Of a DNA stretch of 64,000 bases, positions 13,932 through 26,313 are shown one piece after another. This DNA is from Plicaturopsis crispa FD-325 SS-3 (Eukaryota > Basidiomycota > Agaricomycetes > Amylocorticiales > Amylocorticiaceae), in NCBI GenBank assembly GCA_000827205.1, contig KN832555.1:2881011-2945010 (forward strand). Direction: 5' to 3'. How positions within the stretch are numbered: the stretch's first letter is position 1; each line of letters starts with the position of its first letter. The notes under the pieces are model-generated. The model worked only from the letters and a program-made list of their open reading frames with translations, was not told the origin of the DNA and ran no database searches. The position numbers were made by a program, and so were the translations under genes.

Positions 13932-14926
13932 ATGTCGATGCGTCAGAGGCTCCCAATAGGCCCGCAACAAGCTTTTCCAGCTCTCCCGCTTGAGCTCATC
14001 CTCATTATCTTCAAATTCGCCGCTGCCGACTCCAAAAACGAATGTCTTACGCTGTGCCGCGTCTCTTCGTGGAGTAACCAACTTCTCCAGAGCACACTTC
14101 ACTCTGTAGTGGAACTGCGGAGTGAACGGCAGCGGTTCACGTTCAGGCGGCATATCATCAACTGGCGCCCCGGTTCTATCGACGTCTTGAAACTCGCGTC
14201 GATCGTACAACACATTAGCTTCCCAACCTCGAACCTTCCAACCAACTCACATGCCAACATTTTCTGTCTGTGCATGAATCTATGGGACATAGCTCTCACT
14301 ACGTCGGCGCTGTTGGCGCTTGTGAACTACGTCAGGGAGCACGACCTGCCGAAATGGAGAATTCAGCGAGGTGGACTTCATCTCACCATGTTCGGTCCAT
14401 CGCCGGAATGGGAGGTCATCATCGACTTGTCAAGGGCCGAACCCCGATCACCTCTCTTCGCAATGGTCACTCATATACGCATCAACAATCTTCTGCGGAT
14501 GACATTGGAGCACGTCGTGTTTCCATTCCCGAATATCACGCACGCCGCCATACCCTTCAAACACAGTATTCGTGTCGCGGCGGCGTGGTATCGCTTTTAC
14601 ACGAAGAGCCTTACCGAAGATCTTCCACCACAACTAGAAATGGGTGTCCTGATGATACAGAGTGCCGAGCTCATCGGCACTGCAGATTTCGCATCGTGGA
14701 TCCGCGACATAAGGAAAGCGGAACCGCGAATATATTTCCTCGCCACGAACAGCGACGATCTCGAGGATCACTGGAGAACTGAAGCAAGGGGTGGCCAAAC
14801 ACTGTGGGCCACGGCTGTGGAGGAAACTCTTCGATGGGAATCCGAGCATTCCACATCGCAGGGCGATCGTGAGTCTCGAACTCGCTGCTGTTGGCATTCC
14901 TGACGTGAATGTATACAGGGCCATGA
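13932..14926 (+). CDS. F-box-like domain protein
   Basis: Probable substrate receptor of an SCF-type ubiquitin ligase. The N-terminus carries an F-box-like helix set, LPLELILIIFKFA, followed by LTLCRVSSWSNQLLQ, the usual pattern of the large F-box expansions of Agaricomycetes. The remaining ~260 residues have no named repeat, but show an alternation of hydrophobic strands and helices (LHLTMFGPS, MVTHIRINNLLRM) like degenerate leucine-rich regions. One long exon from 13932 reaches a stop at 14903. A GTGAGT...ATACAG intron near 14870-14918 would instead end the protein at the TGA at 14924-14926, giving QGDRP. Both ends are possible. The substrate is unknown. Confidence 0.65.
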
Positions 14927-15068
14927 GCACGGTCCGCCATGGGCACCACTTCCGGCGCCTCTACTAATCTCGATTCTCGATGGTACTAGCAAGTTGGCGC
15001 AATTGTCAACAGAAACAAACGTAAATCCGGCATGTGGAGACGAGCTGTAACACAGTAATCAATAACAT

Positions 15069-16801
15069 TCATATCTTAGCATCGTTTCTGTCAGAGTTCT
15101 GGTAAAGGGGAAGTGACGCTGCGTCATCGTTGTCGGAATATCCAGATTCTCGACTCCGCTGCGAACCTCCTGGCACGTTGGCCATATCTGTCGATGCCAT
15201 TTCTATGCCTTCAGCGGCATCAACTTCAACGATAATTTCCATCTCCGTGGTGCCATTTTTCCAGCGTACGCGACTCATCTCAGCATTGTTGAGTAGCCAG
15301 ATAGGATCCACGGATAAGTTGGCTGCTAACGAGCCGATGGAAAGCATGAGCCGCGACATGCACACAGAATTGATCGCAAACGTGAATCTAACATTGCTGC
15401 GACGTCAGCGTTGAAGGGTCTGTGCATAATGATGCTTATAATTACGAGGATTCCACAGCGGGCAAGTTAATCTGAGTCATGGTTCAGTATTGCAATGGTC
15501 TTAGGGGCCTAGGGATGCGGATCTCACCGTCGGGATGTTCTTCATAAATGCAGCGAGTTCAGCAAATCCAACCGAAACTGAAGTGTTCAAGTATGAATCA
15601 ACATGTCTATGCTGCATATCAGAAACGGGACACACAGAAGACGACCAAGTAGAATAAACATCCGCTGCCCAAAAAGAAGGCGTTAGAGCGCAGTAGCAAC
15701 GAGGGCACCCAGAAGACTCACTCCCTCAATAGCCGTTTCGAGATGAGTCTATTCCGAAGGTGGTGTGCTGATTTGAAACCTTTCGCGGCCGTAATCCCGT
15801 AGAGCATTGTGTGTAATACGAACGCAGGGAAAAACAAAGGCCAAAAATCGGCGGTGAGACTTGGCGGTGTGCAGAATTGCAAGTTGTTCAGCCCCGTTGC
15901 GGCTATAGCTATGGTTGCCACGGTGCAAACCGCGAACAAGGACACGGCGAGGACGCGGATGGTCTTGTAGCGTATGAACATGTGCCAGATGCGGGTGACC
16001 AGAATTGCTGTTACATACACGTTGCATCTTAGCGCAAAGGTAGACGCTCTAGTAAAGGAAACGGAAATACCTTGAACGAAAAACATACTGGAGATACTCA
16101 ATGCCAAGCAGGCGTATAATAGCCCGTTGCATCTGTATAGGGATGCGTGTGAGGATTTAAATTGCCTCTAGTGCGCGGGAAAATTACAGCTGACGAGCAG
16201 GGAATAAATATCAGCGATTGGAAATATCATATCCGATAAAGATCACACCTGTAGAACGGGACCGTGCAAAGTCACCACTGCGATGCAAATACAATGGTGT
16301 TAATCGGCAAAGTCCGCACATGATCGTACAGAAGCCTCACAAACAACCGACAAACTACGCGGAATATCATCATTTCGAATCAATACAAACTGCCTGGATA
16401 TGATTACACACCTTGACAGGCAAGGGGTGATATAGCGGTTCTATACGCTAACTTGTTAAGACGAGTGCTACACAAAAGCTTGTAGTGTACTTACTACGAT
16501 GAAGAGCGTACGCGACACGCCCCATTTTCCGGTCCAAAAATATCTGATCTAGTTTCACAGTCGGCGTCAGGAATTTTCTGAAGGGGTCACAAGCATGATG
16601 CCCGCTTACTTCGTCATCCAAAGTAAGAAAATGATCATAAACTACAAGAATGAACGTAAGTATGGGTTCATAATCAGTTATCTTCTTCAGGACTCAGATG
16701 GAGATGCAGGAGTGCAACGTACCGACGAAAGTCAATGTTGCAATCGCTAGGTACCTGGTATCAATCTCGCCCTCGACATAGTCCTGGTCAAAGGAAGCCA
16801 T
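15069..16801 (-). CDS. DUF6533 seven-helix membrane protein
   Basis: Integral membrane protein of the DUF6533 family, abundant in Agaricomycetes and thought to be GPCR-like. The start at 16801 reads MASFDQDYVEGEIDTRYLAI. Spliced exons then give VYDHFLTLDDE and IRYFWTGKWGVSRTLFI, the diagnostic N-terminal pattern (YDHxLTL...W...KW...LF). Later exons show membrane helices at about 15990-16110 (ALSISSMFFVQGISVSF), 15880-15960 (VLAVSLFAVCTVATIAIAA) and 15770-15840 (FFPAFVLHTMLYGITAAKGF). The C-terminal tail, ending RNDAKI at 15069, is hydrophilic and acidic/Ser-rich. About eight introns. Ligand and role are unknown. Exon borders in the middle are approximate. Confidence 0.75.
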
Positions 16802-17603
16802 TGGATCGTGAGTTCAGCAGCTAGAAAGGTTTGTGGCAGAGAAGTACGAGCTTTGAGATGAGGGTAGCTCCACTTCACAGCTTGCGTCTGCCTTAGGGCT
16901 AAATACGAGCTGCGAGCGAGACGTATCGCGTCCATCGCGCCCAGAAGCCGTCCATCCCATCCGATGGCTCATACGGAACGCCCGGCAATCTACGCCATTA
17001 TGCTAGCTGATAGCACTGACATAGCGTATATTCTACACGGCGCATTTAGGGACGCATACACGTTGAGTCCTAATTCTCTGGGTACTGTGTTTCGCACTCA
17101 CTAAGATCTAGCCATAGGCCGCCAGTGCAAGGATATGGAGACAGCACACCGCCGTCCTTAAGCAATATTGCAATGCTAGGCGCCAATCTCGAGAGGAAAA
17201 ATAACACAGGAAGACTTGAAGCATTTATCCGAGATAAACGCTGAGAAACTTGATGGTTAAGACGCATACAGTTCAGCGTAATGCTGTGCCTCTCATTGAG
17301 CAATGCACACGACACGCACCTCAATCAAGGTTAGCCAGGCGCTTTCTCAGCATAGAACCATTGAGCTTGAGTACACCGAGACACGTTTCGATCGACTCGC
17401 ACTGGCATCTGCCAGGTACTAGTGGAGAATTTCTCACCCACCTCATCGAAATCGCGTAAGTAGGAGGCTCTCAGCCGACAACTTGAACCTGCCGGTTCTA
17501 CAGCGCTCTACCGCTTTCTCGGCATCGGTTCGCACTGTTATTGGGAGCAGGTAAGGTCCGAATTAGTCAAATTCAAGTCAAGTGTCACGGTGGTACTGAA
17601 GAA
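16802..17603. other. Intergenic region upstream of the DUF6533 gene
   Basis: About 800 bp with no supported gene. It contains the presumed promoter of the minus-strand DUF6533 gene. Short open stretches (for example 17070-17324 minus) show no family resemblance. Confidence 0.4.
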
Positions 17604-18074
17604 CATCTGCAAAAAGGGAAAACGCTCGCGTAACTCTCAGGTGTCTCAGCGCTCTCAGCAGCTGTCAGTTTCGGCACATTTCTGAGAACATCTGAGAACC
17701 TCGGGCCGAGCGTGCGCGGGGGGCTTGATTGGATTCAGTAATAATCTTCTTGTTGCTTCAATAATTGGACTCTCGCTGTGTAAATAATCTCAAGGTAAAG
17801 TACCATGGTATAGCTATGCCTGCACGCTACAGGAAGAAAAATCGGAGGGACAGCTTGCCCACAAAACAAGCTACAAGCTGTTTCGTAGCAGGAAAGGTTG
17901 TCAAACGCGAACGTGCTTGCGATCAATCACCGATGCGGGCACGTGGCGTCTGAGAGATGCTGAGAGCTCTGAGAACGTCTGTCAGCACCTCTCAGATCGC
18001 GTTAGGTTGCGGAGAGCCTGAGAGCGCTGAGAGAGTTGTCAGACGCTCTCAGCAACCTAATTTTTTTGCAGATG
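17604..18074. repeat. MITE-like element rich in CTGAGAG/CTCTCAG words
   Basis: The 12-mer CATCTGCAAAAA at 17604-17615 recurs in inverted orientation at 18063-18074, bounding about 470 bp. Next to each end are many copies of CTCAG/CTGAG-type words (about 17635-17700 and 17945-18055), including TCTCAGCGCTCTCAG on the left and its complement on the right. Within the right arm, 18002-18060 forms a near-perfect hairpin: TTAGGTTGC pairs with GCAACCTAA and the stem runs on with one mismatch. No transposase is present. I could not find a convincing target-site duplication, so the borders and the superfamily are uncertain. Confidence 0.45.
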
Positions 18075-18389
18075 AACTCGCAGGCTGCACCGGTCATAGC
18101 AATCTGATTATGTAACATGCCGTTTATGGTAGGCGTAGTAGTTAATGGACCTCGCCGCTCGCTCGCTTAGTACCTTTCAACCAACATCATCACTGTTTTC
18201 ATGGAGTATTCAATTGGTGGCTGGACGCTTCACGGGGGCTGGAATTTTGCCCGGAGACCTACTCGACGAAGGCTGACCGTTTCAAAATGAACTACTGGTC
18301 AGCCGCTCTACACCAAGCGGGGTCCGTATTTAGTTCTCTGTTTCATCTTCACGCTCTGTATCTTTCTCTTTTAGAGCGGCTACTCTCGC
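18075..18389. promoter_or_regulatory. Upstream region of PRM10-like gene
   Basis: About 315 bp between the repeat element and the PRM10-like start. It has a pyrimidine-rich run just before the ATG (about 18340-18372). No other element recognised. Confidence 0.35.
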
Positions 18390-20780
18390 ATGTCCCCCGC
18401 CAAGCACCTCCACCAGGACGATGGTTCGACTCGCGATCAGGGCGACGAGCATCGCGCTCCCTTCGTCGACGCTCCGGGAATAACTGAATTTCCGTTCATG
18501 AATGCGCCTTCCGGCGCCGCACCCTCGATCTCAACCTCGTACGATTTCAACAATTCTGTGCCCGAATCCCCGTATAGGCGAGCTGTCTACAATACATCAA
18601 ACGTTGGCAACAACAGCGGCCGCAAGGATCCGCCTGGCGTACAGGAATTTGACAGGCCTGAAGTGGAACGCACTTTCAGTGCGCTCGAGGAAGGCCGACC
18701 GGACGACACGGGACGGTCAAGTATCATGTCTTCCCACATGAGCCCCTCCTATGGCCAAGCACCTGAACGAGGACCTGCGACAGAAGCTTTCGCATTGCAT
18801 AGGCCTAGCATGTTCGCACCGATAAACATGCTAGGGTTAGGCGGGAAGGATGATTCAGTGCCTCATATGGACTACGAAGAGATGCGTGATGTAGAAGAAG
18901 CGCCGTCTAGCGCCAGGCGCAAAAGCGTGGCGCAATTTCGCCGTCCGAGCTTTATGGCCCACCGACCAAGTTTTATGAGCAAACCGCAGCCCTCGTCCAA
19001 GATCAGCAAGCACGTCGAAGGTACGTTTTCTCATTATATCCAGTCGCATCACCTGTCCTCAACCTGTTTATGTCAATGCTCAGAGGTAGTCGTGCGACGT
19101 AAATTCATCCTCAAGCTTGCCAAGGCACTGCTCAAATTTGGCGCGCCGTCCCATCGCATCGAATCCCAGCTCACTGCTGCATCCCAAATTCTGGACGCAC
19201 AAGCTAATTTCGTACACATCCCAAATATCATCATCGTGACTCTCGGCAATGGCGAGACGAAATCAATGGAGACTCACTTCGTCCGAGCCGGTGGAAAAAT
19301 CGCTCTGTCAAATCTACACAATGTCCATCTAATTTACCGCGATGTCCTGCACGACAAGATGGGTGCAGAGGCCGGCACCGAGGCCCTCGACAAAATTCTC
19401 AAAGCGCCCCCCATATATCCGCTTGCTGCACGATGCGGTCTTGCGTTCATCTGCTCATCGATCATGTGCGTCTTGGCCTTCGGAGGTTCTGTACTCGACA
19501 TGGGAATTAGCGGCGCCTGTGCTTGTGTGCTCCAATATCTTGGCTTGAATGTTGCGTCCAAGAGTGCTATGTATGCCAATGTTTACGAGTAAGTTGCCGT
19601 TTCTCCCTGCATGTCGCCGTCTGCGTTCTGATAGCCTGTCTTCAAGGATCTCTGTCACCATCATCGTATCATTTGTAGCCAGGCTTTTGAGCACTGTCCC
19701 CGGGAACGTTTTCTGCTACAGCGCCATGTCGTCTGCCGGAGTCATCCTCGTCTTACCAGGTTTTACCATATGTAAGTTGTGACCTCCAGCTTATACACTA
19801 AAATACTCATGAGATGTAATATAGTGACAAGCGCGCTGGAGCTCACGTCGAGAAACATCCTATGTGGGTCGGTCAGAATGGTGTATGCCATCATATACAC
19901 CCTATTTCTTGTGAGTGACACACCATATATCAACTTCACGACACCCTGATGTTCACGAATGCAGGGATTTGGGTTAACAATCGGGTCCGATATATACCTC
20001 GTCATAAACGCGCACGCCCGTCATGTCTTCGAAGACGGCGGCCTGGCGAAGTTGACTCAGTACCATGGCCAATTTACTGCAACAAATGGTTCACTGCCAA
20101 ACTTATCGATTGGAGCTACATTCGGGATCGCATCCGCCTCAGAGTTACAAAATGTCGTCAAAGGTAAACCTATTTGTCTACTTTATCTCACGCATGCTTA
20201 CGCTCCATCAGGATGCTATCGTGAGCCAGAATGGCCTTGGTGGAGGCAGCCACTTCCGTGGTGGACGATGTTCTTCTTGGTCCCGCTATACACGACGTGC
20301 TCGTCCCTATCTAACCTCCAGTCTTTCCGGAGTCGCCACCTCCCAGTCATGGTCCTGTTCGCTTGCTGCTCTTACGCGGCTAACAAGGCTGCTAGTATAT
20401 ACCTGAAAGATCGGGGTGATATCGTGTCGGCGGCAGGTGCGCTCGTCATCGGCATATTAGGAAACACGTATTCTCGGGTCGTCCGTGGAACGGCGTTCAC
20501 GTCGATGGTTACTGGAGTTTTGTTCCTCGTTCCGGTAAGTCGTACAATACCTCGTATCAACTCGATCCAGGAATTGACGCTTGCTCGCTAGTCCGGAATC
20601 GCACAAGGTGGTGGACTCACCCAGACCTATTCTACGTCCGCTGCGCAATACTCGAACGGCTTCGCACTCGCGTTGCGCATGATCCAAGTTGCTATCGGCG
20701 TTACAATCGGGCTGTTCGTCAGTCAGATCGCTGTCTACGCCATGGGCAGGCGCAAGAACGCGGCTCATTTCGGTTTTTAG
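18390..20780 (+). CDS. PRM10: PRM10/ThrE-family membrane protein
   Basis: Multi-pass membrane protein of the ThrE/Prm10 family (pheromone-regulated membrane protein 10 in yeast, related to bacterial threonine/serine exporters). A long hydrophilic Ser/Pro/Arg-rich N-terminus (~200 residues, with repeats like RRPSFMAHRPSFM) precedes the first ThrE domain: FILKLAKALLKFGAPSHRIE, then NIIIVTLGNGETKS and a helix (ARCGLAFICSSIMCVLAFGG). Further exons give ISVTIIVSFVARLLST, SSAGVILVLPG and NILCGSVRMVYAIIYTLFLGFG. The second domain has FLVPLYTTCSSLSN, LVIGILGNTYSR and a final helix before GRRKNAAHFGF. The stop at 20778-20780 lies in the last exon. At least seven introns. Transport substrate unknown. 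Convergent with the SNF2-RING gene, 150 bp apart. Confidence 0.88.
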
Positions 20781-20931
20781 TTTCACCTTGGTCATTTTCT
20801 CTTCCTATTGTCGATATAGTATGCGGGTTAAATGGCAACGGACAATGTCATTATTGTAATGTAGGATGTGTGTTGAAATACAGAAAAAAAACGGATGAAA
20901 CAGGTACACAAACGCATATATGATAACATTA

Positions 20932-23900
20932 CTACCCAAATAATTGATTCAGCTCCTCCATTCTGCGCTGCAGCATCTCCGCTTTGCTGAAGTTCTGCCC
21001 AAGCGTCATATTTGCCAGAGCAGTCTTCTTACGCTGCACCTCGAGAAGGCGCGCCTCGATCGAATTCTCTATAATCAGCTTGACTGTTGTGACTGGCCGT
21101 GTCTGGCCGAGACGATGCTGGAATAGGAGTATGAATCAGCTTCATGCACAGGCGGATAAGGTGTAAGAGATGAAACGCACTATACGATCCACAGCTTGGT
21201 TTTCGACCGCGGGATTCCTGAATAATTGCGTCAGCGCTCGAATGAACCAAAGCCGATAGGCACTCGACTCACCAATAAGGGTCCATGAGATACACCCGTT
21301 GAGCAGCCGTTAGATTGAGACCAACACCTCCCGCCTTTAGACTGACTAAAAGGACTTCGCAAGACGGGTCGTGCTTGAGAGCTTCCATAGCCCGTGTACG
21401 GTCGTCTCGCTTCATTGTACCGTCAAGGCGGTCATAGCGTATTCCAGCAGCTTCTAATGCATCCTCGACCCTAGGTGGAAAAACGTTAGAACGATAACGT
21501 GGTGGTACGGTGGGAAAGACATACTTGTCCAACATAGAAGTCCATTGAGAACTGAGTGAACAACGGAATGAGCAGTGATACACAATGTAATGGAGGGATC
21601 AGGACTTACAAGACCACCGTCTTGGTGACACCTTCGTCGACGTCATTGCCATGATCGTCCACCATTTGCACCTCAATAGATGCAGGATCGTAATTCGCGG
21701 AATGTGGGTTCGTCCGCGAGAACTGCACTAAATCCCCCAACAACGCCTTCACCTTCGTCGACGGATGGAAATGCTCCAACGACATGCCCTTCTGCCGCTT
21801 CTCCCTCTTCACCGGCTTCTTCTTGGCCTCTATCGGTGTCGAGTCGGCCTTGACCTCCACAGCATCGTACGGGCTGAGTCCTGTCTGGCACGCAGAACAC
21901 GACCGGCGTGTATCAGGCGATACGTTCGGCCACCCAGGGCAAACGGAGTTCCGATAGCAGTTAACACAGAACAAATGCTGACAGCGCGTCAGAACTAGCT
22001 GCGGACCAGAGGGGCTGTTCCCGCGCGTTGGTGCCCGCGAGGATCCCTTCGTTTTCCGCCCTCGTTTGGGTGCACTTGTGCCCTCCGTATCAGCCATGGC
22101 ACTCTCCCCAGAAGCCGGATCTACCGCTGTGCAAAGCTCACCGCCACACTCGACGCATTGAGTCGTACCCGACTCGCGCAGGAGCGAGAATATGGCTGCC
22201 GCGCGGGCGGCATTGAGACCCTCGTGGGCGATAGCGGTAACGATGTCCTCGTAGGACAAGCTCGGATCCTGAGACTGCCCATCGCTCGCGCTCTTCCCCT
22301 GCACGAGCTCGAAATGATCACAGATCTGCCGTAGTCGCAGGATCTTCTGCAGAATCCCGACGTAGTTCTTCATGACCTCGTTTTTCTTCGAGAGGTCATT
22401 GAACTCAGCCTTCGACTCGTTGAAGAACTGGTCGTAGATCGCCTGCTCTTGTTCATCGAACCTGAGGTACCGAAGCTCGTCTCGTCGGGGCGGAAGCGCC
22501 AGTATCCGCTGACCGTCCTGCAGCTTGGTCTCCTTCGTGCGACGCAGCGTAATGCACTTCATGATTGTCTGCAAGCGCGCGACACCCAATGGCTGACCGT
22601 ACTTGACCGGCGTACCGATGAACTCCGTCCATACGTTCTTGTCGTCGAACGGCTCCAACCGCAAGAATTTGATGAGCGCAAAAACGTCGTCTAGTTTGTT
22701 CTGTACGGGTGTGCCAGTGAGACACAGCCGTCTGTCGGCCATCAGGTCGCACGATGCGCGACTGCCGACGGTATTGGTTTCCTTGATAGAGCTATTGAAG
22801 GAAAACAGAGTCTAGTTAACGACGTGTCGAGGCGATACGATAAAATGCAGCTCACTGTGCTTCGTCCAGCACCACTCTGAACCAATGTATACTTTGGAGC
22901 GCACTTGTCGCCTCGCTCGCACCCGCCGCCAGACCCAGCGTCGACTTCTTTCGCTTCAGCTTCCGCGCCTTCGGCAGCCTCAGCACCTGATTGCCCCGCT
23001 CGTCAAACTCCACTCCGCCCCCATCGCTGCTTCCCTCATCCTCCTCGTCCTCTGCCTCCGCACTCGCGATGCTGCGGCTCTGCTTCGAGAATTCGGACGC
23101 CAGCGTCGCATACGTCGTGATCACGGCATCGAAATCCGCAAGAAACGAGGGATCAGGGCGACGCGCATTACCGTGGTAAATGTACACACGCATAGGTCTG
23201 CCTTCCCGCTTACGAGCCGGGACGGGCTTTTCAACCTTGACATCCTGTCCCTGTGTTAGAGACGGAGCGGTTCCGACAGGTGCCGTTAGCGAGCAATTGA
23301 CCCCTCCTGCACCACCGACGACCGTCACCTCCCCTCGCCAGTGCTCCCGGAATTGGTCCTCCCAATTTGATACCGTCGACAACGGGCATACGATCAGTGT
23401 GGCACGACTCCGCGCCTTTATGCGGCATACCCTCGAATATTCAATGTCGGCCTTGTTTTGCTCCTTGGCCTGCTGCTGTTTCGCTTTGGCAGATGTTGCG
23501 CCGCCGCCCGCGTCCGACGGAGCGGGCATGCCCCAGACGCTGCCTGCAAAATGAGAAGCCGATAAATCGGGCGCGGATGCTCCGTGGCTGACAGGCGGAG
23601 GTCGGCGTTCAACGGGCACCGCTGCAAATGCGTTCGCTGCGTCGAGCGTCGCCGCAATGAGTGACACACATGTTATCGTCTTGCCAAGACCCATCTACAG
23701 AAATATGAACAGTCGATCAACATCGTCCCTTAGAAAAGCTAACGGCTTGAACAACAGTGTACGAACATCATCAGCCAATATAGCGCCCTTCGCCTCCTGT
23801 GGTTCCTGCAGGACTTCCCGCTGGGTGACCAGGTGGAACCACGTCGTTTGTCGCGATATCGGATTCACCCGCGGCTGCCACAACGATGAATATGTCCCGT

Positions 23901-25409
23901 CCGCCGTGGTCTTTTCTCGTTCGCGTTCCAGTAGAAAGGTGATCGCCTTCTTCTGATGGGGATACAGCTTCGTCGCCACTTCCTTCGCTTTTGTACGAGC
24001 ATGTTAGCAAACACATCCCTGAGAACGGCACAAATGCAACACGTACATGGTTCTGTCTCCGGCAGCTCGTCCCCGCTCTTCAAACTCTTGAATAGCTCGT
24101 CCACTTGGCTCCTCTGTACCTCGACGCTCTTTCCTGACACGGCGGGTGTGTTCCACCGACCCATGTTGGCGCCGCGCGAGCCGGGGAAGCCGGGGCGATT
24201 ATCTAACGCCATGAGCGAGCGACTGTGTCCACCAATCGGGGGATTGTGCGGGTTATGGTAGTGATAATTGGCGAGGCGGGGGTCATCGTACGCGGGGCCC
24301 GGGTGGTCAAGGAAAAGGCCGCATTGGTGGAGGTAGTTTCCGACGACGGGTATATTACCTTTCGGTGTGAACACTAGCATTTGCAAAGGTAAGATAGGAA
24401 GCTATGGGACCTGTCCTTCAATGACGCCCTGATGTTGATATGGTAATAAAGCACGCACGTTAGGCATTCCTCTACGGATTTTCGCATCTAATCTGATCAA
24501 GCCTTTCCCAAGCATGGGGCCCAGATGGGTGGCGACTTTCTGTTCGACAACAGCAAATACCTCGTTCGAATATATCTCGCCTGTTGGACTTTTCCCAGCG
24601 GGCGGCCGAATATGGATAGTCTCCGACTCTCCAGGTTTGCTCGCATTATGCTCGTAATGTAAACGCACAGTCCCCCAATCTGCCTCGCTACCATTTCCCG
24701 TCGAGCGTAGATATGGCACAGGATACAGAACCAGTGCAGTGACCGTCAACTGTCCGATACAAACGGGTGTCTTGGGAGCGAGGTCATGTGGGAGGGTGGA
24801 GGCGGAGAGTTGGGCTTGTGAGTGGGACACAGGAGCGGGAGGCTGCGGTGGCGGCGATGGCGAGCCGGTGAGATCTATAACCTGCGGGCGCGGCTCGGAC
24901 ACATGCCGGCCCACGAACGGAGAGGGGGCAGAGAAGGAAGGGCTGTGCGTCAGCTTCGATTGTGTAAGGGGAGGAGGTCCAAACGCAGAGGCCATCGACG
25001 GGCCTGCAAACGCGGGTCGGTACGCAGGGGCTTGCTGAAGCTGGGGTTGCGCGTGCCCGGGAAACCCGGGAGACAGCGGAAATGGGTTATGCCCTCCGTG
25101 CATCATCGGAGACCCCATATGCGCCCGTTGGTTGAAAACGGAGGGCGAGGATATGGCTGGGGATGGGGTGGTCGATACGGATGCGGTTGACGCCGCAAAG
25201 GGACTGTTAGACGCGAGCGTGTGCGGATCTGCATTGTGTTCTGTGCGCTGACGCTTTAGTTGGCGTTCACCACTGAAGGAGCCGCTCCTAGAATCGCTCG
25301 AACTGTCCTCGTCGTCGAGGGTGAGATCTATCGGACTTGAGTTCCTGTACGCGGACAGGGATAGATTTGAAAAGCTAGGAGCTGAACCCGCGGTGGTGTG
25401 CGTTGCCAT
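20932..25409 (-). CDS. SNF2-RING translocase of the Rad5/Uls1/HLTF class
   Basis: DNA translocase with an embedded RING finger, of the group acting in post-replication repair or as SUMO-targeted ubiquitin ligase. The start at 25409 is followed by a ~250-residue disordered Ser/Pro-rich N-terminus with two SUMO-interaction-like motifs, PIDLTLDDED and VIDLTGSPSP. A conserved ~150-residue region of unclear fold follows (VCIGQLTVTALVL...). SNF2 motifs: LYPHQKKAITFLLERE, ILADDMGLGKTI, LIVCPLSTVSNWEDQF, VVLDEAH, RLCLTGTPVQNKLDDVF. The RING (CQHLFCVNC...CSAC) lies between the two lobes near 21880-22000. Lobe two: YDRLDGTMKRDDRT, LLVSLKAGGVGLNLT, HRLGQTRPV. It ends MEELNQLFG. SUMO-dependent function is inferred from the motifs only. 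Confidence 0.88.
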
Positions 25410-26313
25410 TTGAGCAGCTAGATCATGGAAAAGCGACTGTGATGATGGCAGTAAGAGGAAGAGAGAGAGGCGTCGAGGATGCCCGAATAAAATGTGTGTC
25501 TGCCCTTTGGTATTTGGAAAGCCTTTGCCGCAGAGATTTGAGGCAGTCGGACCCGGCGCCTAATCGAGACACACGTGGCCTGAGTCAGTGGCGGTGCGAA
25601 TTTGAAGCGGACGGCAAAGCAAACAAAGAAAAATGGACAAAAGCGCAGTGCAAAATACAGCAGACAGCAGTTGCAGGACCTGGTAGGAGGAAAAGGGCAG
25701 GGAGGCAGGCAATGCAGCTTGGGAGTGCGTTGACGCCGGGCACCTTCGTTTCCCAGTATAAACCCATAACTCCGACATCGCCATGCTCCTCCTGGCCTGG
25801 CAGAGTCTGGCAAGACGCGGCTGAGTACAAGCTGAGTAACCCTCCGAACGGCTGATTTGCAAGACAAATGCCGGATTACACAGTCGCACATTCTCTACAC
25901 TCCTCTGCCTACTATCCGTGGATCATAGCATTGATGACCAGTAATACACCGAAAAGTACGCTGTATGCAACTCGAGTCGAAATCCTGGATTCTTTACGGC
26001 CGCCGATTCGTCCGTCACGGCTAGCCGTGCAATCCTTGGCGCCTGATGCTCTTCCAGTGCGTTCTTGACGCCCGTGTTCATCCACGCCTTCTACGGCCTG
26101 TGTTCAACACGGTGCAATGCTCAGGACATAGGGGTATAGCCGCTCACCGGGTGAAGGATATGCCTACTCGGCGCACAGGTGATCACACTTGGGATTATAC
26201 GTGGGTGCAGGTGATTTATTCCATGGTGCACAGTAGAGTTACAGAGGGCCCCACCGCCACTGTCCAGAGCAGTGCACGTTGGGAGCTGCACTGGGGGACA
26301 GCCTCTCAACCTC
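25410..26313. other. Intergenic region upstream of the SNF2-RING gene
   Basis: About 900 bp. It contains the presumed SNF2-RING promoter and the 3' flank of the RNase III-like gene. Open stretches of 60-157 codons occur on both strands (25403-25855 plus, 25418-25891 minus), but they overlap each other in shadow frames and have no family signature. Confidence 0.4.
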
